This document shows, piece by piece, positions 7,980-16,146 of a DNA stretch of 50,560 nucleotides (positions within the stretch are counted from its first letter, which is position 1; each line of letters begins with the position of its first letter). Under the pieces are notes generated by a model that searched no databases, was not told the DNA's origin, and saw nothing but the letters and a program-made list of their open reading frames with translations. Location: NCBI GenBank assembly GCA_017526985.1, contig JAFXQR010000087.1, positions 1 to 50,560 of the forward strand, given 5' to 3'. A program made the translations under genes and the position numbers. The DNA comes from Lachnospiraceae bacterium (GTDB lineage: Bacteria; Bacillota; Clostridia; Lachnospirales; Lachnospiraceae).

Positions 7980-9659
7980 ATGTTGAATTACAAGCGTTAC
8001 CAGCGGGTGCCGGTCGACAAGTATCCCCAGAGAACCTGGCCGGATCGGGAGATCGAGCATGCACCGGTCTGGTGTAGTGTGGATTTGCGCGATGGAAATC
8101 AGGCGCTGATCGATCCGATGGTCGTTACGGAGAAGATTGAATTCTTCAACTATCTGGTAAAACTGGGATTTAAGGAGATCGAGATCGGATTTCCCGCATC
8201 CAGCCAGATCGAGTACGATTTCTTAAGACAACTGGTAGAACGCAAGATGATCCCGGATGATGTGAAGGTTCAGGTACTGGCGCAGTGCCGTGAAGAGCAG
8301 ATCGCGCGTACCTTTGAGTCCATCCAGGGAACCAAATCTGCCATTGTTCATATCTATAACTCCACATCCACCCTGCAGCGTGATGTTGTTTTTAAAGCGA
8401 GCAAAGACGAAGTAAAAGCCATCGCCCTGAAGGGAACGCAGATGGTGCTGGATCATTTGAAGGATTATGACGGTGAGGTGACACTGGAGTACTCTCCGGA
8501 AAGTTTTACCGGTACGGAACTGGACTATGCATTGGAAGTATGTAATGCGGTGATCGATCTGTGGAAACCGACGAAGGAACACCCCATGATCATCAATCTG
8601 CCGTCCACCGTTGAGATGACAACACCGAATGTGTTTGCGGACCGTATCGAGTATATGTGCCATAACCTGCACAACCGTGAAGCGGTGATCATCAGTGTTC
8701 ATCCACACAATGACCGTGGTACCGGTGTGGCGACCGCAGAGCTGGCATTGCTGGCAGGAGCGGATCGTATCGAGGGTACCCTGTTCGGTAACGGCGAGCG
8801 TACCGGTAATGTGGATATCATCAACCTGGCTTATAATATGTTCTCTCAAGGCATCGACTGCGGACTGGCATTGGATAATGTCAATGAGGCGATCGAGATC
8901 TATGAGCGTTGCTGCAAGATCCCTATCCATCCGAGACATCCGTATGCCGGCAAACTGGTATTTACGGCATTTTCCGGATCCCATCAGGATGCCATCAACA
9001 AGGGTGTGCATGCCATGGCGGAGCGTCAGAGCGAGATCTGGCAGGTGCCCTATCTGACCATCGATCCGGCGGATATCGGCAGAGAGTACGAACCGATCGT
9101 ACGCATCAATTCCCAGTCCGGTAAGGGTGGTGTGGCCTTTGTTATGGATACCTATTTCGGCTTTAAACTGCCGAAGGGCATGCAGCGTGAGTTTGCAGAT
9201 GTGATCCAGGCTATCTCCGAGAAACAGGGTGAGGTTTCTCCGGAGACGATCATGGAGAAGTTCCGTGAGGAATATCTGTTAAAGAAGGAACCGATCCACT
9301 TCCGCAAGCTAAAGGTGGATGATCTGTCGGATGAGACCGAGTCCGAGTTTGATACCAAGGTGCATCTGACGTATACCGATAAGGGTATGGAGAAGAGCTT
9401 CACCGCGGTCGGAAACGGCCCTCTGGATGCCGTACAGCGTGGTCTGATGGAGACCTTCGGTATCCGCATCAAGATCCTGGATTATGAAGAGCATGCTTTG
9501 CAGAGCGGTTCCAATTCCCAGGCAGCAGCGTATATCCATATGCTGGATGCCGAAAGCGGCAATGTGACTTATGGTGTGGGCGTGAGCTCCAATATTACAA
9601 GAGCATCGGTGCGTGCGGTATTCAGCGCATTGAATCGATTGAATCTGGGTGGAGAATAA
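7980..9659 (+). CDS. leuA: 2-isopropylmalate synthase, yeast-type
   Basis: This enzyme condenses acetyl-CoA with 2-oxoisovalerate, the first committed step of leucine synthesis. The 559-aa length and the N-terminal extension before VDLRDGNQ (residues 34-41, metal and catalytic residues) match the longer LeuA class also found in yeast and actinobacteria. HPHNDRGTG (metal-binding His pair) lies near residue 240, and the C-terminal regulatory domain (about 430-559) is complete, so leucine feedback is likely. The start at 7980 is eight bases after AGGAGG; an ATG at 7974 is only two bases from it and is less likely. rfbD follows after six bases. Confidence 0.95.
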   Translation: MLNYKRYQRVPVDKYPQRTWPDREIEHAPVWCSVDLRDGNQALIDPMVVTEKIEFFNYLVKLGFKEIEIGFPASSQIEYDFLRQLVERKMIPDDVKVQVLAQCREEQIARTFESIQGTKSAIVHIYNSTSTLQRDVVFKASKDEVKAIALKGTQMVLDHLKDYDGEVTLEYSPESFTGTELDYALEVCNAVIDLWKPTKEHPMIINLPSTVEMTTPNVFADRIEYMCHNLHNREAVIISVHPHNDRGTGVATAELALLAGADRIEGTLFGNGERTGNVDIINLAYNMFSQGIDCGLALDNVNEAIEIYERCCKIPIHPRHPYAGKLVFTAFSGSHQDAINKGVHAMAERQSEIWQVPYLTIDPADIGREYEPIVRINSQSGKGGVAFVMDTYFGFKLPKGMQREFADVIQAISEKQGEVSPETIMEKFREEYLLKKEPIHFRKLKVDDLSDETESEFDTKVHLTYTDKGMEKSFTAVGNGPLDAVQRGLMETFGIRIKILDYEEHALQSGSNSQAAAYIHMLDAESGNVTYGVGVSSNITRASVRAVFSALNRLNLGGE

Positions 9660-9665
9660 ACGATT

Positions 9666-10526
9666 ATGTCTGAGATAATGAAGATTATGGTGACCGGCTG
9701 CAACGGACAGCTGGGACGCGCGATCGCGAAAGTATATGAGAACGATCCGGGGGTGTGCATCCTGGGAACGGATGTGCCGGATCTGGACATTACGGATCTG
9801 AAGGCGGTACAGAGCTATGTGCGTGAGGAGTATCCGTATGCGATCGTTAACTGCGCAGCGGCGACCAATGTGGACGGCTGTGAAAAGGATACCGATCTGG
9901 CGTACCGGATCAATGCGATCGAACCGCGTAATCTGGCGATCGCGGCAGCAGACTGCGATATCCCGCTGGTACATATTTCTACGGACTATGTATTTCCGGG
10001 AAACGGTACCAGACCATATACCGAGTTTGACGAGGTGGCACCGAAGAGTGCCTACGGCAGGACGAAGCTTGCCGGAGAGTGTTTTGTACAGCAGTTTGCA
10101 AAGAAATGGTATATCATCCGTACGGCATGGTTGTATGGCGAGGGCAAGAATTTTGTGCGTACCATGCTGGGGATCGCGGAGAACCATGATACCGTCAGTG
10201 TTGTAGACGATCAGCTGGGTAATCCGACCTCTGCAATGGAACTGGCAAGAGCGATCCGGGCCTTATTGCCAACGGGGTGCTATGGTATCTATCATGGTAC
10301 CTGCGAAGGGATCTGCAGCTGGGCAGACTTTACGGAAGAGATCTTCCGCCTGAAAGGCCTGTCTACCAAGGTAGAGCATATCAGTTCTGAAGAGTACAAG
10401 AGAAGATTTCCGGCATCTGCAGACCGGCCGGCATATTCCGCACTGGATAATTATATGTTCCGCTTAAATACGGACATCCGTTTTGCGGACTGGAAAGATG
10501 CACTGAAAGAATATCTGGGGGTATAA
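9666..10526 (+). CDS. rfbD: dTDP-4-dehydrorhamnose reductase
   Basis: This NAD(P)-dependent reductase makes the last step to dTDP-L-rhamnose. The 286-aa product has the Rossmann glycine motif GCNGQLG near residue 11, the STDYVF motif, and YGRTKLAGE holding the catalytic Tyr and Lys (about residues 125-135). rfbA, rfbB and rfbC are not in the window, so the other steps must be encoded elsewhere. It follows leuA by six bases and likely shares its transcript, yet it is the first gene of the polysaccharide region. A hairpin terminator lies just downstream. Confidence 0.92.
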   Translation: MSEIMKIMVTGCNGQLGRAIAKVYENDPGVCILGTDVPDLDITDLKAVQSYVREEYPYAIVNCAAATNVDGCEKDTDLAYRINAIEPRNLAIAAADCDIPLVHISTDYVFPGNGTRPYTEFDEVAPKSAYGRTKLAGECFVQQFAKKWYIIRTAWLYGEGKNFVRTMLGIAENHDTVSVVDDQLGNPTSAMELARAIRALLPTGCYGIYHGTCEGICSWADFTEEIFRLKGLSTKVEHISSEEYKRRFPASADRPAYSALDNYMFRLNTDIRFADWKDALKEYLGV

Positions 10527-10546
10527 ACCATACTATAAGGTAAAAA

Positions 10547-10574
10547 CTAAGGGTTCCGTCATCGGAACCCTTAG
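10547..10574 (-). terminator. Intrinsic terminator between convergent rfbD and PAP2-like gene
   Basis: CTAAGGGTTCC (10547-10557) and its exact complement (10564-10574) form an 11-bp stem with a six-base loop. The T-run follows on the - strand (the A-run 10542-10546 on the + strand), so it is strongest for the phosphatase gene. On the + strand the bases after the stem are not T-rich, so termination of the rfbD transcript is less certain. Confidence 0.8.
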
Positions 10575-10586
10575 GAATTATAGCTT

Positions 10587-11063
10587 TTATAAGAATACGG
10601 TGTTGCAAAGGATGGCGGAAAGTACGATCCCCATGATCGCCCCCATTAGTACCTGCATCGGTGTGTGACCGAGAAATTCTTTCAGGCGTTCGTCCGGAGA
10701 AAGAGTTTCCCAGTCGATGGTCTTGAAGGTGTCCACATTTTCGATCATCTCATTCAGGATCTGTGCGTGTTTGCCGGCCTGACGTCGGATGCCGAGGGCA
10801 TCGTACATAACAACACCGGCCAGGATCGCAGCGATGGCAAACTGTGAAGATGTGGGACCTTCCTTGATGAAGACTGCAGTAGCCAGACCGCAGACGGTTG
10901 CAGAATGGGAGCTGGGCATACCGCCGGTCCCTACGAGACGTTCGGGAATGAAGCTACGGGTGACGATGGTATGTAAAAATGTCTTGATTACCTGGGCTCC
11001 GATCCAGTTGATCACAGCACATAATAATGCGGCATTATGGGAAAGTTCGGTTAAGTATTGCAT
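10587..11063 (-). CDS. Divergent PAP2-family (YuiD/DUF212) membrane protein
   Basis: This 158-aa protein belongs to the divergent PAP2 family related to acid phosphatases and vanadium haloperoxidases. It carries GGMPSSHSA near residue 47 and a later GHTPMQV motif (about 131-137) with the second histidine, within about four hydrophobic segments. Family members are membrane phosphatase-like proteins, possibly acting on lipid phosphates such as undecaprenyl pyrophosphate; the true substrate is unknown. It is one of only two - strand genes and has its own promoter and terminator, so it is transcribed separately from the polysaccharide genes. Confidence 0.88.
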   Translation of the reverse strand: MQYLTELSHNAALLCAVINWIGAQVIKTFLHTIVTRSFIPERLVGTGGMPSSHSATVCGLATAVFIKEGPTSSQFAIAAILAGVVMYDALGIRRQAGKHAQILNEMIENVDTFKTIDWETLSPDERLKEFLGHTPMQVLMGAIMGIVLSAILCNTVFL

Positions 11064-11104
11064 CAGAAAGCCGTCCTTTAAACAGATTCAAATATTCTTA
11101 AAAT

Positions 11105-11133
11105 ATTATATCGGTATCGGAGCAAAAACACAA
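11105..11133 (-). promoter_or_regulatory. Predicted promoter for the PAP2-like gene
   Basis: Read on the - strand, TTGTGT (11133-11128) and TATAAT (11110-11105) are 17 bases apart, about 40 bases before the start codon at 11063. The -35 box overlaps the AGGAGG ribosome site of fcl on the opposite strand, so the two genes are packed head to head. No good + strand promoter was found in this gap. Confidence 0.65.
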
Positions 11134-11149
11134 GGAGGATTTGGGCGAA

Positions 11150-12106
11150 ATGGCCGGAATTGACAAAAAAGATAAAATTTATGTGGCGGGACATCGCGGT
11201 TTGGTGGGATCCGCTATCGTACGCTCTTTGCAGCGTGCAGGATACGAGAATATCATCGGGCGTACCCATGCTGAACTGAATTTGGAAGAACAGGCAGATG
11301 TGCGTGCCTTTTTTGAACAGGAGCGTCCGGATGTAGTAGTGCTGGCTGCAGCGAAGGTTGGCGGGATCAACGCTAACAATACGGCTCCTGCGGAATTTGC
11401 CTATAGTAATATGCAGATCCAGTGTAATGTGATCCATTGCTGCCACCAATATAAAGTCAAGAAACTGCTCTTTTTAGGCAGTACCTGTATCTATCCGAGA
11501 ATGGCTCCGCAGCCCATCCCGGAGGATGCATTGCTGACCGGTCCTCTGGAGGTCACCAACGAAGCGTATGCGATTGCAAAGATCTCGGGTCTGGAGATGT
11601 GCAAGTTTTATAAGAGACAGTATGGGGATGATTTTATCAGCTGCATGCCGACCAATCTGTACGGTCCGCATGATAACTATGAATTGCAGGGCTCACATGT
11701 TTTGCCGGCAATGATCCGTAAATTTCATGAAGCCAAGATCCATCAGGCACCTACGGTAGAACTTTGGGGCACAGGATCACCGCTGCGAGAGTTCTTGTAT
11801 GTGGATGATATGGCGGATGCCTGCGTCTTTTTGCTGGAGCATTACGACGGAGAGCAGCATGTCAATATCGGTACCGGTAAGGAGCTGACCATCAAAGAAC
11901 TGGCGGAGCTGATCAAAAAGACCGTTGGTTATGAGGGTGAGATCGTATGGAACAAGGATATGCCGGACGGTACTCCCAGAAAACTGACGGATGTATCCAA
12001 ACTGCATTCCCTTGGTTTTACGCACAAGGTGGAACTGGAGGAAGGCGTAAAACTGGCTTATGAATGGTTCAAAGAAAACATTGATTCGGCGCGTATGGGG
12101 GCATAA
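11150..12106 (+). CDS. fcl: GDP-L-fucose synthase
   Basis: This short-chain dehydrogenase/epimerase turns GDP-4-keto-6-deoxymannose into GDP-L-fucose. The 318-aa protein has the Rossmann motif GHRGLVGSA near residue 13, a STCIYP segment and the YAIAK catalytic Tyr/Lys pair near 140, plus the conserved [10 protein letters not shown] loop typical of Fcl. The ATG at 11150 lies 11 bases after AGGAGG; a TTG at 11141 is too close to it. gmd, which makes its substrate, is not in the window. It opens the forward polysaccharide gene series, six bases before the next gene. Confidence 0.94.
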   Translation: MAGIDKKDKIYVAGHRGLVGSAIVRSLQRAGYENIIGRTHAELNLEEQADVRAFFEQERPDVVVLAAAKVGGINANNTAPAEFAYSNMQIQCNVIHCCHQYKVKKLLFLGSTCIYPRMAPQPIPEDALLTGPLEVTNEAYAIAKISGLEMCKFYKRQYGDDFISCMPTNLYGPHDNYELQGSHVLPAMIRKFHEAKIHQAPTVELWGTGSPLREFLYVDDMADACVFLLEHYDGEQHVNIGTGKELTIKELAELIKKTVGYEGEIVWNKDMPDGTPRKLTDVSKLHSLGFTHKVELEEGVKLAYEWFKENIDSARMGA

Positions 12107-12112
12107 GGCGTT

Positions 12113-13102
12113 ATGGCCTTTCTATTGCCGTTATTTTTGATAACTGCATCCTATCTCTGCGGCAGAGTGTTGCAGGGATTTTTCCGGAAACCGGAACATA
12201 ATTCGGAATTACCGAAAGCGGGGGAGACATGCCTGATCGGCATGTTTGCCCTGCTTCTTTTATGGGAAGCCATGGTGCTTCCGGCGATCAAACTGCTGCT
12301 GAGTTTCCGACTGCTGACACAGCTCTACAGTATCATGTTACTGCTGATCTGTGCAAAAGGAGCGATCAATTGCAGCCGTGAGCAGGGGAAATATCGTTTT
12401 ACACCGGTATATGACTGGTTTTCTCCGGCGGCGGTACTGGCGGCGCTGGTGTTTCTGGCGCAGGTGGTCAGCTTCTTCTTTTTCTATCCCGATACACAGG
12501 CGGATGCTACGGTAGAGACAGTGGTGACAACGCTTTCGTCGGATCTGATCTACGAAAATCATCCGTATATGGGCACGACATTTGTTTACGGGATCACCTT
12601 CCGGGGCAAACTGGTGACACTGCCTCTGTTTTATGCCTATCTGAAACTGATCACCGGCAGCCGGGCGGTCACGATCGTTTATCGGCTGGTGCCTTTTATG
12701 TGCCTGCTGCTCAATTATGCGGTCTACGGGATCTGGATCGACCAGTTTACAAAGCAGACCGAAGAGAGTTCCCGTAAGAAGGCACTGTGTTTTCTGGTGC
12801 TGGGCCTTTTGAATCTGTGTGGTTCATTTTCTTATGACACGGTGTTTTATTATCTGATCCATAGGGGATTCCGGGGGGAAACCCTGGTGTTCGGAGTGAT
12901 CCTCCCTTATGTGTTGTATCTCTGTTTCCGCATCTTTGCGCATCATGAGTATATCAAGATCCTTTGGCTGCTGATGGCACTTGCGACCACGATCTTGTGT
13001 ACCGATCCGGAACGGGGGCTGCTTCCGTGCGTGATCTGCGTCGTGCTCATGCTGCTGATCGTACTGGGGTGGGAGTTCGGAAAGAAGGTGAGGCGTAAAT
13101 GA
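12113..13102 (+). CDS. Polytopic membrane protein of the polysaccharide locus
   Basis: I do not recognise a specific family. The 329-aa protein begins with a membrane segment and has eight to nine hydrophobic stretches, with a hydrophilic external loop around residues 125-155. It resembles membrane proteins of glycan loci such as polymerase-like or GT-C-like proteins, but no catalytic motif is clear. It overlaps the next gene by ATGA, and the two may be one functional unit: this one ends in a basic cytoplasmic tail and the next starts with more membrane helices and ends in a soluble domain. Confidence 0.7.
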   Translation: MAFLLPLFLITASYLCGRVLQGFFRKPEHNSELPKAGETCLIGMFALLLLWEAMVLPAIKLLLSFRLLTQLYSIMLLLICAKGAINCSREQGKYRFTPVYDWFSPAAVLAALVFLAQVVSFFFFYPDTQADATVETVVTTLSSDLIYENHPYMGTTFVYGITFRGKLVTLPLFYAYLKLITGSRAVTIVYRLVPFMCLLLNYAVYGIWIDQFTKQTEESSRKKALCFLVLGLLNLCGSFSYDTVFYYLIHRGFRGETLVFGVILPYVLYLCFRIFAHHEYIKILWLLMALATTILCTDPERGLLPCVICVVLMLLIVLGWEFGKKVRRK

Positions 13103-13923
13103 CCGAAGTACAGACGATGCTGGAAGCCATCCGAAACGCTTTTACCCTGGCCGGAGGAACGCCCGGTCTTTCCGCATTGTTTCTGGCAGGGCTGATCGCT
13201 CTGTGGTATACCAAAAATGAGCAGAAAAAGGATACCGAACTGCTTTTCCGATATGCACTGGTAGTTTTGCTGGTCATCATCAGCCCGCCGTATCTGTTTC
13301 TGACGGGACGCTTTTTCACGCAATATGCGGTGGATAATATGTATCTGTGGCTGCTGCCGCTCACACCGGTGGTATTGAAGGTCTTTTCCGATGCGGCAGG
13401 GGTGGTACGAGCGCTGCGGCACAGATTTATCTTCGGACTTTCGGCAGCAGCATTGTTATTGCTGGCAGGTACCTCTTCGTTTCAGCCGGAGAGCTGGAAG
13501 ATGGTCGAAAACCAGTATTATATCCCGCAGGAGGTCGTGACGACGCTGGAGCAGGTCAGCCGTATTCGCAAAGAGCGCGGGCAGGAGGAAATGCTGATCT
13601 GGGGCCCGAGAGAACTCACAGAGTATGCCCGGATCTATGACGAAGGGCTTCTGACGGTCTATGGCAGGGATCTGTGGGAAGGTACGCCGGATCCGCAGAT
13701 GCATCAGATCTATGAAAATTGGGAATATAACGCTGCCATGGCAATGGATAACGTACCGTTGTTTATGGAGGAACTGGGAATGGCGGCGGAACAGTATCGC
13801 TGCGATCTGCTGATCCTTTCCAAAGCACCGTTTTATGAATTGCAGGAACCCTGGCCGCGACTGGTGGGGGAATATGTGCTGCAGGAGACACTGGACGGAT
13901 ATATCATCTATGTACACAGATGA
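13099..13923 (+). CDS. Membrane protein with soluble C-terminal domain, partner of preceding gene
   Basis: This 274-aa protein has four hydrophobic segments in residues 20-125 (about 23-36, 47-66, 78-95, 108-125) and then a soluble, probably extracellular domain of about 150 residues with many aromatic and acidic residues. GT-C glycosyltransferases have a similar membrane-then-soluble plan, and together with the upstream 329-aa protein this could be a split version of one. That is an inference from topology only; the ATGA overlap supports coupled production. Confidence 0.65.
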   Translation: MTEVQTMLEAIRNAFTLAGGTPGLSALFLAGLIALWYTKNEQKKDTELLFRYALVVLLVIISPPYLFLTGRFFTQYAVDNMYLWLLPLTPVVLKVFSDAAGVVRALRHRFIFGLSAAALLLLAGTSSFQPESWKMVENQYYIPQEVVTTLEQVSRIRKERGQEEMLIWGPRELTEYARIYDEGLLTVYGRDLWEGTPDPQMHQIYENWEYNAAMAMDNVPLFMEELGMAAEQYRCDLLILSKAPFYELQEPWPRLVGEYVLQETLDGYIIYVHR

Positions 13924-13938
13924 GGTAGTTGTAAAGGC

Positions 13939-14712
13939 ATGGGAGTTTTGGAGAAGAAAGAGACACCGCTGGTCAGTATCGTGATCCCGGTGCATAATGC
14001 AGAACCGTATATTGTGGAGACGGTACATAGTGTGCAGGCGCAGACACAGCAGGACTTTGAACTGCTGCTGGTGGAAGACGGCAGTAAGGATGGTTCCGCG
14101 CAGGTATTGGAAAAGCTGGCAGCCGAAGATCCCCGGATCCGGGTATTTACCAACGGAGAGCCGCATGGGGCGTGTCATGCCAGAAATCTGGGCATCCGGG
14201 AAGCGAAAGGACGGTATTTGGCGTTTCTGGATGCGGATGATCTGTGGAGACCGGAAAAGCTGGAAAAGAGTCTTGCACGGCTTCATGAGACAGACGGTGC
14301 TTTTTTGTTTACAGCGTACGAATTTGGTGACCATGAGGCAAAGGGGACCGGCAAGATCGTACATGTGCCGGTGCAGCTGACCTATAAACAGGCGCTGCCA
14401 AGGACGATCATCTTTACTTCAACGGTGGTCTTTGATCTGACCAAACTGAAGAAGGAGCAGATCTTTATGCCGCAGATCACCAGTGAAGATACTGCGACAT
14501 GGTGGAATATCCTGCGCAGCGGCGTGATCGCTTATGGGTTGGATGAAAATCTGGTGATCTACCGCAGAGCGGGAAAGAGCCTGTCCTCCAATAAGCTGGA
14601 GGCGATACGACGCATCTGGATCCTGTACCGCAGACACGAAAAAATGGGTATTCTGCCCAGCCTGTACTACCTGTGCGGATGGGCGGTGCGTGCAGTTGCA
14701 AGAAGGCTTTGA
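13939..14712 (+). CDS. Family 2 glycosyltransferase
   Basis: This 257-aa enzyme has the GT-A fold start VSIVIPVHN (residues 12-20), the nucleotide-binding VEDGSKDGS and the metal-binding DADD at 98-101. It would transfer a sugar from a nucleotide donor onto the lipid-linked repeat unit at the cytoplasmic membrane face. Donor and acceptor cannot be read from the sequence. The last part has a short hydrophobic patch that may hold it at the membrane. The 3' end overlaps the predicted promoter of the next gene. Confidence 0.9.
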   Translation: MGVLEKKETPLVSIVIPVHNAEPYIVETVHSVQAQTQQDFELLLVEDGSKDGSAQVLEKLAAEDPRIRVFTNGEPHGACHARNLGIREAKGRYLAFLDADDLWRPEKLEKSLARLHETDGAFLFTAYEFGDHEAKGTGKIVHVPVQLTYKQALPRTIIFTSTVVFDLTKLKKEQIFMPQITSEDTATWWNILRSGVIAYGLDENLVIYRRAGKSLSSNKLEAIRRIWILYRRHEKMGILPSLYYLCGWAVRAVARRL

Positions 14713-14724
14713 TTTTGGTATAAT
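14696..14724 (+). promoter_or_regulatory. Predicted extended -10 promoter before the sugar transferase
   Basis: TTGCAA (14696-14701) and TATAAT (14719-14724) are 17 bases apart, with TG one base before the -10 box (extended -10). It overlaps the end of the preceding glycosyltransferase gene. The expected transcription start near 14731 is only about three bases before the ATG at 14734, so the message would be leaderless or nearly so. Confidence 0.65.
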
Positions 14725-14733
14725 CGGAGTATT

Positions 14734-16146
14734 ATGAAAAAGCTGGAAAACACCCGCAGGGTGATCTTATTATTTTTGTCGTTTATCAGTCTGGCGGCGC
14801 AGGTAGCAGGATTTGCGCTTTGCTGGTTTTATTCCTATAAACCGTTTTTGAAAGCAAAAGGTATTCAGTTCTGGATCAAGGGTGACCTGACCCTGATCGG
14901 TATCTATGTGGTGATGCTCTTTTTGCTGTCCCGTATGTACGGCGGTATGCGGATCGGTTATCTCAAAGCATGGGAGGTCTTCTTCTCCCAGATCTTTTCC
15001 ACGGTCATTGCAAATGTGATCATTTATTCGGTGCTGGCGCTAATGGCGACCAAATTGATCGATCCGCGGACAATGCTGTTGCTGACGCTGGCGGATATCG
15101 TCTGGATCGGTGTGTGGACCGCGATCAGTCAGGGCATTTACCGGGCATTGTTTCCGCCCAGAGACTTGTTGCTGGTATCGGGAGAACGGCCGACGGAAGA
15201 CATCCTGCATAAGTTTGCCAGCCGTCCGGATAAATACAAGATCTGCAAGTTTATGAATATTTCCGAGGGCGTGACAGCCATCTGTGAGGAGATCGAGAAC
15301 CGCTATGACGGCTTGGTATTATGGGATATCCCCACGGCAGAGCGTAATCTGCTGTTGAAATACTGCTATGGCCGCTCGATCCGTGTCTATATCATGCCAA
15401 AGATCCCAGATGTATTGATGAAGGGCACAACGGAGATGCACATCTTTGATACGCCGATCTATCTGATCCGGGAATATGCACTGACGGTGGAACAGCGGGC
15501 CATGAAGCGGCTGATCGACTTTTTCTGCTCTTTCATCCTGCTGATCCTGACATCGCCCTTTATGCTGATCGTGGCGATCTGCGTCAAAGTCTATGACGGA
15601 GGACCGGTATTGTATAAGCAAGTGCGCTGCACGGCCGGCGGTAAGGAGTTTAAGATCCTGAAATTCCGCAGTATGCGTGTGGATGCGGAAAAGGACGGTG
15701 TGGCGAGACTGGCGTCCCAGAAGGACGACCGTATCACACCGGTAGGGCATGTGATCCGCGCCTGCCGTCTGGATGAGCTGCCGCAGCTCTGGAATATCTT
15801 CAAAGGGGATATGTCCTTTATCGGCCCCAGACCGGAGCGTCCGGAGATCATCGCGCAATATGAAAAAGAGATGCCGGAATTCAACTTCCGTATGAAAGTA
15901 AAAGCCGGACTGGCTGGCTATGCGCAGGTGTACGGCAAATACAATACGACGCCGTACGACAAATTAAAATTGGATTTAACATATATCGAAAACTATTCGA
16001 TCTGGCTGGACCTGAAACTGATGTTACTCACTCTGAAGATCCTGTTCAAACCGGACAGTACGGAGGGCGTGGATGCAACACAGACCACGGCCTTAAAAGA
16101 AAAAAAGATCGCGGTTCCGGAAGGGGAGGAAGAAGGAAATGAGTAA
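14734..16146 (+). CDS. Polyprenyl-phosphate sugar phosphotransferase (priming enzyme)
   Basis: This enzyme moves a sugar-1-phosphate from a nucleotide sugar to undecaprenyl phosphate and so starts each repeat unit. The 470-aa protein has four N-terminal membrane helices, a CoA-binding-like middle domain, a further membrane segment (about residues 262-285) and the bacterial sugar transferase domain with KFRSMR, DELPQLWNI and GPRPERPE motifs (about 305-375). The architecture matches the WcaJ/WbaP class. It has its own strong predicted promoter. GGAG lies four bases before the ATG. The end overlaps the next gene by eight bases. Confidence 0.95.
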   Translation: MKKLENTRRVILLFLSFISLAAQVAGFALCWFYSYKPFLKAKGIQFWIKGDLTLIGIYVVMLFLLSRMYGGMRIGYLKAWEVFFSQIFSTVIANVIIYSVLALMATKLIDPRTMLLLTLADIVWIGVWTAISQGIYRALFPPRDLLLVSGERPTEDILHKFASRPDKYKICKFMNISEGVTAICEEIENRYDGLVLWDIPTAERNLLLKYCYGRSIRVYIMPKIPDVLMKGTTEMHIFDTPIYLIREYALTVEQRAMKRLIDFFCSFILLILTSPFMLIVAICVKVYDGGPVLYKQVRCTAGGKEFKILKFRSMRVDAEKDGVARLASQKDDRITPVGHVIRACRLDELPQLWNIFKGDMSFIGPRPERPEIIAQYEKEMPEFNFRMKVKAGLAGYAQVYGKYNTTPYDKLKLDLTYIENYSIWLDLKLMLLTLKILFKPDSTEGVDATQTTALKEKKIAVPEGEEEGNE

